DNA of 55,290 nucleotides, taken from contig JACCRC010000320.1 of the NCBI GenBank assembly GCA_013813765.1, positions 1 to 55,290 on the forward strand. The letters are read 5' to 3'. The notes under the pieces were generated by a model. It saw only the letters and a program-made list of their open reading frames with translations, had not been told where the DNA came from and ran no database searches. Position numbers and translations under genes: made by a program. The DNA is from Deltaproteobacteria bacterium (GTDB taxonomy: Bacteria > Myxococcota_A > Polyangia > Haliangiales > Haliangiaceae). This document shows positions 38,051-45,182 of this stretch, one piece after another (positions within the stretch are counted from its first letter, which is position 1; each line of letters begins with the position of its first letter).

Positions 38051-39358
38051 GTGCACGAGCAGAAGGTTCAGCGGATCGCCGCGCAGCTGAAGGCGCATCC
38101 ACCCGGATCGCCCGTATCGCTACGCAAGGCCGGCGTCTCGCATCAGGTTCCGAAGTCCGGCGATCTCCGTCACAAGGACAGCAAGATCGACGTCAGCGAT
38201 CTGACCTCGATCATCTCGATCGATCCGGTGAATCGTCTCTGCACCGCGGAGTCCGGGGTGACGTTCGTCGACCTCGTCGACGCGACCCTGAAGCACGGCC
38301 TCGTTCCGATCGTCGTGCCCGAGCTGAAGACGATCACGATCGGCGGCGCGGTCGCCGGTTGCTCGATCGAGTCGATGTCGTTCATCCACGGCGGTTTTCA
38401 CGACACCTGCGTGGAGTACGAGGTGATCACGGCGAAGGGCCACGTCATCATCGCGCGCCCTGACAACGAGCACGCGCTCGTATTCCAGATGATGCACGGC
38501 ACGTTTGGCACGCTCGGGATCCTCGCGAAGCTGACGTTCAAGCTCGTGCCGGCGAAGCCGTTCGTGCGCCTCGAGTACGAGACCTACGCGAGCGTCGACG
38601 CGTACCGCGACGCGATCGAGCGTCACACGGCCGCGCGCGACATCGACTTCATGGACGGCATCATCCACAGCTCGAAGCGGTACGTGCTGTGCCTCGGGCA
38701 TTTCGTGGATCGCGCGCCGTACACGAGCAACTACGAGTGGCTGAAGGTCTATTACGAGAGCACGGCGACGCGCACCGAGGACTACCTCTCCACGCCCGAC
38801 TACTTCTTTCGCTACGACCGCGGCGTCACGAACGTGCGGCCGAACTCGTGGATCGGTCGGCTGCTTCTGGGAAAGTTCATGGCGTCGACGGAGTGGCTCG
38901 CGCTCGGCCGGAAGTTCCACCGGTTGCTGCCGACCGAGAGTCCGACGGTCACGCTCGACGTGTTCATCCCGATCTCGAAGCTGACCGAATTCATGACGTG
39001 GCTCGATCGCGAGCTGCCGCACTATCCGCTGTGGTGCGTGCCGTACAAGCGCGTGCACGACTACGAGTGGCTGCACGACGCATACTGGAAGCAGCTGCCC
39101 GATCAGATGTTCGTCGACATCGCGATCTACGGCATGAAGCAGCGCAAGGGCGACAACGCGCACCGTCGGATCGAGGAGAAGCTGCGCGAGCTCGGGGGGA
39201 TCAAGACGCTGATCTCGCACAACTACTACAGCGAGACCGAGTTCTGGCAGATCTGGAATGCTGACAACTATGGTGCAGTGAAGCGCGTCACCGATCCGGA
39301 CAACCTGTTTCGCGATCTCTTCGTGAAGACCTGCCGCGCCGCGATGGGCATGCGCTAG
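38051..39358 (+). CDS. FAD-linked oxidoreductase resembling DHCR24 (delta-24 sterol reductase)
   Basis: This gene encodes 435 residues starting at GTG 38051. The PCMH-type FAD domain is visible from SLRKAGVSHQVPKSG, VNRLCTAESGVTFVDLVDAT, GLVPIVVPELKTITIGGAVA and GCSIESMSFIHGGFHD, in the order and wording of 24-dehydrocholesterol reductases. MMHGTFGTLGILAKLTFKLV completes the FAD-binding part. The C-terminal half (RVHDYEWLHDAYWKQLPDQM) fits the cap. Sterol synthesis is known in some Myxococcota, so a lipid side-chain reductase is plausible, but the substrate is not shown. Its TAG overlaps the convergent receiver gene in CTAG. Confidence 0.82.
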   Translation: MHEQKVQRIAAQLKAHPPGSPVSLRKAGVSHQVPKSGDLRHKDSKIDVSDLTSIISIDPVNRLCTAESGVTFVDLVDATLKHGLVPIVVPELKTITIGGAVAGCSIESMSFIHGGFHDTCVEYEVITAKGHVIIARPDNEHALVFQMMHGTFGTLGILAKLTFKLVPAKPFVRLEYETYASVDAYRDAIERHTAARDIDFMDGIIHSSKRYVLCLGHFVDRAPYTSNYEWLKVYYESTATRTEDYLSTPDYFFRYDRGVTNVRPNSWIGRLLLGKFMASTEWLALGRKFHRLLPTESPTVTLDVFIPISKLTEFMTWLDRELPHYPLWCVPYKRVHDYEWLHDAYWKQLPDQMFVDIAIYGMKQRKGDNAHRRIEEKLRELGGIKTLISHNYYSETEFWQIWNADNYGAVKRVTDPDNLFRDLFVKTCRAAMGMR

Positions 39359-39834
39359 ACCGGCGTCCTCGTGTCGAGGAAGTCGCGTAGCTGCTCCTTG
39401 GTCGCGAGCAGCTCCTTGCGGGCCGCCGCGAGTGCGAGCTCGTGCTGCCGCAGGTGAACGAACACCGAGACCTTCGTCCGGAGCGCATCCGGATCGAACG
39501 GCTTCAGCAGGTAGTCGACCACGCCGGCCGAGTAGCAGCGAAGCGCATCGGTCTGTTCGGCGTAGTCGAGAAGGAAGATGATCGGGACGTGCTCGGTGAG
39601 CTGACGCGACCTCATCATCGAGAGCGTCTCGTATCCGTCGCGCGCCGCGACACGAAGGTCGATCACGATCGCGGCGAACGGCCCGTGAAGGACCGCGTGC
39701 AACATGTCCCGAGCGGACCGCGCGCGAACCAGTCGCTGGCCGAGCGGCTCGAGAGTCGCTTCGAGCGCGTACAGGTTCTCCAGTCGGTCATCGACCAGTA
39801 GAACGCTCACGCTCGGTAGCTGCGCAGAGTCCAT
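39355..39834 (-). CDS. Degenerate stand-alone receiver domain with C-terminal coiled coil
   Basis: This gene encodes 159 residues. A REC fold is recognisable: VLLVDDRLENLYALEATLE (acidic pair), AAIVIDLRVAARDGYETL (phospho-acceptor Asp), DYLLKPFDPDALRTKV (Lys). The usual MP after the Asp region is VA, and the switch Thr/Ser after strand 4 is Leu (IIFLLDYAEQ), so normal signal propagation is doubtful. A helical tail, HLRQHELALAAARKELLATK, could dimerise. ATG 39834 is chosen; an extension to 40071 is basic and unlikely. No kinase is adjacent. Confidence 0.82.
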   Translation of the reverse strand: MDSAQLPSVSVLLVDDRLENLYALEATLEPLGQRLVRARSARDMLHAVLHGPFAAIVIDLRVAARDGYETLSMMRSRQLTEHVPIIFLLDYAEQTDALRCYSAGVVDYLLKPFDPDALRTKVSVFVHLRQHELALAAARKELLATKEQLRDFLDTRTPV

Positions 39835-40355
39835 CGCGCGAGCAGTGAATTCAAATCCCGCGCCACCGCCTCGGCCGTTCCGTGGTCGTGTGGGATGAGG
39901 TGACCCCGTGCGCCCACGCGCGGTGCGCTGATCGGACGAGGCGTTTCGGTTAACGGTGGGGTAAGCCACCGACGACGAATCTATAAGCGTGGCGGCGACG
40001 CACGCGCCTGGCGCGTTCACCGATCGACATCGCATCGGAGAGCATCTCTTCTTCGCGTACGCCTTCGACAACCGCGCAGCTCACGTCTTCCGATCGCGCG
40101 GCCCCCAACGCCATTCTCGATTGTTAGTCGTCCGGATTCCATCGGACGTCGTCGTCGCGCACACACGCGTCGAACAATCTTCGTGCGCGCGAATTTATCT
40201 GGTGACAGAACGCACGCAGCTTCTCTAGAGTTGATCTCGACAGCAGATACGACGTTCGGTTCGAGCCAAAGGAGGAGTGTGAAATACACGACTCGTGTGA
40301 GGGCTGGTCCTTAGGACTGTTCCGACTCGGTGCTTCTAACTCTGCGGGAAAGCGC
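39835..40355. other. Gene-free stretch upstream of the riboswitch
   Basis: Together with the riboswitch and its downstream leader, this is part of the longest gene-free region here (824 bases between the receiver and the esterase). I see no supported ORF. CTATAAG near 39981-39987 could be a -10 for the receiver gene on the minus strand (TTATAG), and the patch GAATTTATCT at 40190-40199 is locally AT-rich. AAGGAGGAG at 40268-40276 is not followed by a usable frame. The plus-strand promoter of the riboswitch transcript should lie in the last 150 bases, but I cannot place it. Confidence 0.4.
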
Positions 40356-40440
40356 CCGCGCCACGACAAACGCAACCCCTGCGCGAGCAGGGCACGCAAA
40401 GCCACGGGACTCTTCGAGTCAGCCGGGTTACCGAAGGAGA
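40356..40440 (+). ncRNA. GEMM-I type riboswitch (cyclic di-GMP-I class)
   Basis: The core matches the class consensus: CACGCAAAGCCACGGG (40393-40408) after the hairpin CCCTGC-GCGA-GCAGGG (40377-40392), whose GNRA loop is the normal P2 cap. A short hairpin ACT-CTTCG-AGT follows, then AGCCGGGTTACCG (40421-40433), the P3/P1 closing element. The 5' side reads ACGACAAACGCAAC, which is less standard, and I cannot assign with certainty the base that recognises the ligand (G for c-di-GMP, A in cGAMP-binding members). An additional hairpin, GCGGG-AAAGCG-CCCGC, lies just 5' (about 40344-40359). The next gene downstream on the strand is the pectinacetylesterase lipoprotein at 40659. Confidence 0.83.
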
Positions 40441-40600
40441 ATGCGTTGCACGCACGAGACGATCCGTAGCTGAGTGTTATCCGGCGCCGCCTCCGCAGAG
40501 TGCGTGTTTCGCCCGCTAGCTTGATGCCCCGGCTTGCCGGACTAGCACGCTGCGGTCAGCACCCACCCCGAAGGCACGCCACGAACAAAAGATCTGCTGG

Positions 40601-40636
40601 GCCCCCTCACCGCGTTGCGCGATGCAGGGGGCTTGG
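40601..40636 (+). terminator. Hairpin between riboswitch and esterase gene (possible expression platform)
   Basis: GCCCCCT (40601-40607) pairs with AGGGGGC (40626-40632) around an 18-base G/C-rich loop, followed by TTGGCGCTTTC. The stem is strong but the U-run is poor, so it is either a weak terminator controlled by the riboswitch or a structure that hides the start of the esterase gene, whose ATG is 27 bases further on and has no clear Shine-Dalgarno sequence. Confidence 0.35.
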
Positions 40637-40658
40637 CGCTTTCGGCTACAGTGCCGCC

Positions 40659-41750
40659 ATGACGACGACGCGACTCCTGGGGCTCCTGTTGCTGATTGCC
40701 GCCTGCGGTACGGACGAGGGTCCCGGTGGAGGGCCGCCGACGCTCGGCACGACACCGAAGCAGTGGGACTACGTTCCCGTGCCCGGCTCGAAGTGCATGA
40801 ACGGCACCGACACCGGTATCGGCGTCAACCTCGGCACGAGCGGCGACCTCGTCATCTACATGGAGGGCGGCGGCGCGTGCTTCAACAGCTCGACGTGCAA
40901 CAGCGTCGCGCACCCGAGCGGCTGGAACGCGAGCAACTTCGCGTCGGAGATCGGGCTCTACAACGTCGGCCTGTTCGATCGGATCGACGACAAGAACCCG
41001 CTGAAGGACGCGACGTTCATCTTCATCCCGTACTGCACGGGCGACGTGCACTCCGGCTCCAACCCCAACGGCATGGGCGGCCGCGCGTTCGTCGGCTACG
41101 CGAACGTCGGGCACGATCTCGATCTGATCATCGCGCAGTCCGCGGATGTGAAGCGCGTGGTCCTGACCGGCTCGTCGGCCGGCGGCTTCGGAGCCCTCAT
41201 CAACTACGACCGCACCGCGACCGCGTTCGGCGACACGCCGGTCTTCCTGCTCGACGACTCCGGCCCGCCGCTCGGTGACCAGTACCTGGCGCCGTGCCTG
41301 CAGCAGAAGTTTCGCGAGGCGTGGAACCTCGACGCGGCGATTCCCGCCGGCTGCACCGCATGCAAGCAGGCGAACGGCGGCGGCCTCGCGAACGCGCTCG
41401 GATTTCTCGCCGACAAGTATCCCGACCGCCGGTTCGGCCTCATCACCGCCAACCGCGATGGCGTGATCCGCAGCTTCTACGGCTACGGCTATCCCGACTG
41501 CGTCGCCGGCGCGTCGGGCACGCCGATGCCCGAGTCCGCGTTCTCGGCGGGGATCACGCAGCTTCGCGACGAGACGCTCGCGAGCCACGACAACTTCCGC
41601 GTGTACACGAAGGACAGCGGCGAGCACGTCTGGCTGCTGTTCCCGCCGGATACAGTGTCGCCGCGCAAGGACGGAAGCGGCAAGCACCTCGCGACGTGGA
41701 TCAACGAGATGCTCGACGGCGATTCGGGATGGGCGAGCGTCTCGCCGTGA
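40659..41750 (+). CDS. Pectinacetylesterase/NOTUM-family lipoprotein
   Basis: This gene encodes 363 residues. The signal peptide MTTTRLLGLLLLIAAC has a lipobox. The alpha/beta-hydrolase-like PAE fold is marked by VIYMEGGGACFNSSTC (oxyanion region), the nucleophile in VVLTGSSAGGFGALINYD, the Asp region FLLDDSGPPLGDQ and the late His in DSGEHVWLLFPP. The family removes acetyl or acyl groups from polysaccharides or proteins. The riboswitch upstream suggests that c-di-GMP (or a related dinucleotide) controls export of this enzyme, as for other surface polysaccharide functions. Its stop overlaps the GTG of the following small gene. Confidence 0.88.
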   Translation: MTTTRLLGLLLLIAACGTDEGPGGGPPTLGTTPKQWDYVPVPGSKCMNGTDTGIGVNLGTSGDLVIYMEGGGACFNSSTCNSVAHPSGWNASNFASEIGLYNVGLFDRIDDKNPLKDATFIFIPYCTGDVHSGSNPNGMGGRAFVGYANVGHDLDLIIAQSADVKRVVLTGSSAGGFGALINYDRTATAFGDTPVFLLDDSGPPLGDQYLAPCLQQKFREAWNLDAAIPAGCTACKQANGGGLANALGFLADKYPDRRFGLITANRDGVIRSFYGYGYPDCVAGASGTPMPESAFSAGITQLRDETLASHDNFRVYTKDSGEHVWLLFPPDTVSPRKDGSGKHLATWINEMLDGDSGWASVSP

Positions 41751-42088
41751 CTCGCTACGCTTACGTCGACGGGAACAACAACACGTACGTGATCAGACGA
41801 CGACTCGAGTACATCCCGATCACGAAGGCGCAGAGCTCGTCGGGCGAGTACTCGGGTGGGGAGCCGAAGGCGGTCGAGATCAGCGAAGCGCAGCTCGCGG
41901 AGCTGGTGGCACTGATCGATCGCATCGCTGCGGACACGGCGAACGTGCTCGCCGAGCGTCCGATGGGCTGCGGCACGGTGGTTCGCGACGGCGTGCGCAC
42001 GTTCTTCCGGTCGAGCTCTCCATGGAAGAGGGAGCTGGAGCGAGCGCTCGCGGGAATGCTCGGCGGGGCTACGCCGCAGCGAGAATGA
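41747..42088 (+). CDS. Small hypothetical protein coupled to the esterase gene
   Basis: This gene encodes 113 residues with no signal peptide or membrane segment. The N-terminal TRYAYVDGNNNTYVIRR is beta-rich, and the middle is helical (EISEAQLAELVALIDRIAA). It starts at GTG 41747, overlapping the esterase stop (GTGA); an in-frame ATG at 41729 is an alternative. It overlaps the convergent dioxygenase gene by 20 bases. I do not recognise a family; cytoplasmic location next to a secreted enzyme leaves the link open. Confidence 0.6.
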   Translation: MTRYAYVDGNNNTYVIRRRLEYIPITKAQSSSGEYSGGEPKAVEISEAQLAELVALIDRIAADTANVLAERPMGCGTVVRDGVRTFFRSSSPWKRELERALAGMLGGATPQRE

Positions 42089-42680
42089 TCGCGACGCTCC
42101 CACTCCATCCCGCCGCCGCGTCGCCCGCGAGGATCAGGATCCGCTCCGCGTCGCCGGAGCCGCACGACTTGCAGCTATCGACCGGCGCCAGGTACGGATC
42201 ATCCGAGAAGTAGATCTGCGTTGTCAGCGTCTTGTGTCCGGCACGCGCGAACGTGAAGTGCAGGTGCGCCGGCCGATATCCGCCGCCCTGCAGGTACGCG
42301 CCGGGCCGCACGGTCTCGATCCGGAACATCCCGTCGGCTGGGGTCGTCGCGCGGCCGCGCAGCCGATCGACGCCGTGGTACTTGCCGTCGCGGTCGGCCT
42401 GCCAGACCTCGATGCTCACGCCGTCGAGCGGGGTCGAGCAGTCGGGACCGAGGATCTGGCCGGATACCGTGAGCCGCTCGCCGGGTTCACCGGGGGCGGC
42501 GATGGCCATCCGCATCGGCGCGCCGGGCCGGAAAAACGGGCCGAGGGCGTCGGGGCGGGTGGGAAAGCAGGCACCTGGCGCGGGAGCATCGGCGCGGATC
42601 GCGGAGTTACCGCTGCAACCGGGGAGGAGAGTGCCGGCCGTCAGGAGGAGGAGGTCACGGCGCGACAGGAGCGTTCCCAC
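42069..42680 (-). CDS. Intradiol ring-cleavage dioxygenase-like exported protein
   Basis: This gene encodes 203 residues. The N-terminus SRRDLLLLTAGTLLPGC combines a twin-arginine-like start with a lipobox-like end. The domain matches the intradiol (catechol/protocatechuate) dioxygenase fold: VSIEVWQADRDGKYHGVD and RPGAYLQGGGYRPAHLHFTF contain the expected Tyr and the H-x-H of the Fe(III) site. At 203 residues it is near the minimal size of the family, and the substrate is unknown. It starts at GTG 42680. The C-terminal CKSCGSGD is an extra Cys pair. Confidence 0.8.
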   Translation of the reverse strand: MGTLLSRRDLLLLTAGTLLPGCSGNSAIRADAPAPGACFPTRPDALGPFFRPGAPMRMAIAAPGEPGERLTVSGQILGPDCSTPLDGVSIEVWQADRDGKYHGVDRLRGRATTPADGMFRIETVRPGAYLQGGGYRPAHLHFTFARAGHKTLTTQIYFSDDPYLAPVDSCKSCGSGDAERILILAGDAAAGWSGSVAIILAAA

Positions 42681-42762
42681 CGCCGGAAGGTAGCGGATTC
42701 CTGGTCCACGATTCCTTGAAGATTCTGGTGACCGAGTGATAGGGGCGCCCCACTACTCGGTC

Positions 42763-43110
42763 ATGGGGGAACCCAAAAGCCCAGTCCGAGCCGAAGGGTC
42801 GGGGAGTCAGCGGGCCGTTCGCGACACCGATGCCGGGCGGGTGCTCGAGGCGGAAGCGGCGGTTGCGCGGCAGGAGTGGAGCCGCGCGCGAGAGCTGTGG
42901 CAGGCACTCGCATGCTCCGCGCCTCCGGATAAGCACTACCGCGCGCAGCTGATGTACTCGCGCGCCGGCGAGCTGCTCGCTGCCGGCGATACGCAACGAG
43001 CGCGCGAGGAGCTGGAGCGCGTCCTCCGGCTCGACCCGCAGCATGCAGGCGCGGCGAAGATGATGGGCGCGACGCGCCGCGGTCGGCTGAGCCGGCTGCT
43101 CGGTCGCTGA
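42763..43110 (+). CDS. Small TPR-like protein
   Basis: This gene encodes 115 residues and has no signal peptide. Helical pairs are visible in VLEAEAAVARQEWSRARELW and in LMYSRAGELLAAGDTQRARE-ELERVLRLDP, which ends in the LDP-type turn of a TPR repeat; the tail is basic (RRGRLSRLLGR). It is probably a small adaptor. ATG 42763 is chosen over GTG 42736. The gene is 14 bases upstream of the large fusion gene and probably in an operon with it. Confidence 0.6.
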   Translation: MGEPKSPVRAEGSGSQRAVRDTDAGRVLEAEAAVARQEWSRARELWQALACSAPPDKHYRAQLMYSRAGELLAAGDTQRAREELERVLRLDPQHAGAAKMMGATRRGRLSRLLGR

Positions 43111-43124
43111 TAGACTCGTAGCTC

Positions 43125-45182
43125 GTGGCCTACAACCCGTATCCCGAGCGGATGCGCCAGGTGCGCGTGTTCTTCACGGGGCATCCCGCGGAGCACGCGA
43201 TCTCGGAAGGGCTCGCGCGACTCGATGGCGAGCGCACTGTCGCTGCTGCCGCCGCGCTCCTCGATCGATACTTTGCCCATCACGCGCAGGGCGACGTCCG
43301 CGGCCTGCGGCAGATCGCGTACGCGTTCTCCGACAAGCGACTCGCGAAGGCACTCGTCGACTCGACACTCAGAGACGAGCCGCTCATGCACGCGATCGCG
43401 AAGCGCTCGTATCCGCACCCGATTGGCTTCGACAAGCTGGTGCTGCACTCCGCCGGCTACAAGCTGCGGCTCCACGTGTACTGGCGATCACCGCAGGAGC
43501 TGGCCACCGAGCTGACGCACCTGCATCGCTTCGAGATGGCCTCCGCGCCGATCACCGGCGAGCTCACGAATCACCTCTACGAAGTGCGCTACGGCGATGA
43601 CGGCGCGCACCACGCCTATACCGGATACGAACGCGACGCTGCTGGCGTGCTCCACAAGCGGTGCATCGGCAGAGCGGAGCTCGTTCCGATCGGCACGCCC
43701 CAGACGTTCGTCCCGGGACAGAGCTACGCGCAGGGCCTCGAGCACGCGCACTTCGTCGAGACCAACGCGGAGACGGGCCACACCAACGGCGACATCTGCT
43801 CGACCATCTACATCCACGGCCCGGGACTGCGCGATGCAGCGGGCCGCACGATTCCCATTCTGTTCGAGACGCAGCGCGTTCCCGACTCGACGGTTTCGGA
43901 GATCGGCCAGATGTCGATGGACCAGCTCGAGACCGCGCTGCGTCGGTACAGCGCGCTGCTCGACGAGAGCCTCCGGTTCTACGACTGGATGTTCGACGAC
44001 AAGTACGGCCGCAACCTCTCCGTGGGATTGGTCGCCGGCTACTTTCTCTGCGAGGCCTTCGAGTCCACGCGCACGATCGAGATGTGGGAGAACCACCGCG
44101 CCGCGTGCGTCGATGTGCTGCGTACCCGAGAGCACACGCTCGCGAAGCTGATCAACAAGAAGATCCGGATCGAGGAGCTCTCGGGCACCGACCGCACCAC
44201 CAGATACTTCCAGCAGCTGGTCAACAAGAGCTGGGAGCATGCGGCGGGCGGACAGGACTGGCTCGCGCACTACGGCGATCTCGTCCGCGAATTCGAACGC
44301 TACCTGGGAGCGCTCCTCGGCGACTACTGCCGGAACCCGGACCTCCGCGTGCTCAAGCCGATCTGGGAGCTCGACACGTACCGGCTGGCCGGCGGCGCGC
44401 ACTATGGCCACATCGCCGCGATGCTCGAGGCCGCGCGCGTCGTCGCGCCGCAGATCCTCGCGATGTTCCGCAGCCCCGAGCTGAGGTCCACCGATCGTGG
44501 CGGCGAGGGCCCGATGACCGAGATGGACGTGCTGGTGCACAAGGAGCTCCGGCGCATCCTCGGTGGCCACTATCCGGACTACGGATTTGCCGGCGAGGAG
44601 AAGGAGCCCGAGACCACCGCTGAGCGGCGATGGCTCGTCGACGCGATCGACGGCACGCGCAACTTCATCCACGGCAACCGCAACTTCGCGGTCTCGATCA
44701 GCTGCCAGCGCAAAGACGGCGAGCGATGGATCACCACCGACGCCGTGGTCGCGCTGCCCGCGCAGGGCGAGGTCTACTGGGCCGAACGAGGGCAGGGCGC
44801 GTATCACATCAGCTGGGACAAGCGCGAGACGCGGCTGCGCGCGCCAGGAGGCCAGCTCGGCGGCGGGCTGGTCGATCTCTCGATCCGTGGGTACGGCGAT
44901 CGCGTGAGTCGCATCGAGAACGGGCTCACAGCTGCCGGCGCCACACTACGCGCCACCGGATGCGCGTCGCTGATGCTCGCGATGATCTCGGGCACCGGGA
45001 ACACGGGCGCGATCATCACCGCGAACGACTACGACGTCGCCGCTGGGTTACTCATCGCCGAGGAAGCTGGCGCGCGAACGAGCACCCGGACCTTCGTGCG
45101 CGACGGCAGGACGTTCACCGCCTACATCGCGGGCGCGAGCAGCGCCATCCACGACGCGCTCGCGGCGATCGTCGACGCTTAG
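43125..45182 (+). CDS. Large fusion protein: unknown N-terminal region plus inositol-monophosphatase domain
   Basis: This gene encodes 685 residues starting at GTG 43125. Residues about 455-685 are an inositol-monophosphatase (IMPase) domain: GPMTEMDVLVHKELRRIL, GFAGEEKEPETT (metal Glu pair), LVDAIDGTRNFIHGNRNFAV (D-x-I-D-G-T motif, about 504-523) and NDYDVAAGLLIAEEAGA (the usual W-D motif, here D-Y-D). Residues 1-450 are a separate region with several His (LTHLHRFEMAS, LEHAHFVET), TNGDICSTIYIHGPG and a helical stretch; it may be a metal-binding domain, but I do not recognise it. Such a fusion would combine a phosphatase with a second activity or sensor. The convergent peptidase gene overlaps the stop by 4 bases. 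Confidence 0.75.
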   Translation: MAYNPYPERMRQVRVFFTGHPAEHAISEGLARLDGERTVAAAAALLDRYFAHHAQGDVRGLRQIAYAFSDKRLAKALVDSTLRDEPLMHAIAKRSYPHPIGFDKLVLHSAGYKLRLHVYWRSPQELATELTHLHRFEMASAPITGELTNHLYEVRYGDDGAHHAYTGYERDAAGVLHKRCIGRAELVPIGTPQTFVPGQSYAQGLEHAHFVETNAETGHTNGDICSTIYIHGPGLRDAAGRTIPILFETQRVPDSTVSEIGQMSMDQLETALRRYSALLDESLRFYDWMFDDKYGRNLSVGLVAGYFLCEAFESTRTIEMWENHRAACVDVLRTREHTLAKLINKKIRIEELSGTDRTTRYFQQLVNKSWEHAAGGQDWLAHYGDLVREFERYLGALLGDYCRNPDLRVLKPIWELDTYRLAGGAHYGHIAAMLEAARVVAPQILAMFRSPELRSTDRGGEGPMTEMDVLVHKELRRILGGHYPDYGFAGEEKEPETTAERRWLVDAIDGTRNFIHGNRNFAVSISCQRKDGERWITTDAVVALPAQGEVYWAERGQGAYHISWDKRETRLRAPGGQLGGGLVDLSIRGYGDRVSRIENGLTAAGATLRATGCASLMLAMISGTGNTGAIITANDYDVAAGLLIAEEAGARTSTRTFVRDGRTFTAYIAGASSAIHDALAAIVDA

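Noticed and set aside
39848..39870. TTCAAATCCCGC resembling a tRNA T-loop
   Set aside because: There is no matching T-stem, anticodon arm or acceptor stem around it.
40268..40310. AAGGAGGAG followed by GTG, a possible tiny ORF upstream of the riboswitch
   Set aside because: The spacing to the GTG is too short and the frame ends after about 11 codons; nothing supports translation.
42069..42088. 20-base overlap of two convergent genes as a possible annotation error
   Set aside because: Both frames are supported (the intradiol dioxygenase by its motifs, the small gene by coupling to the esterase), and similar tail overlaps occur several times in this window.
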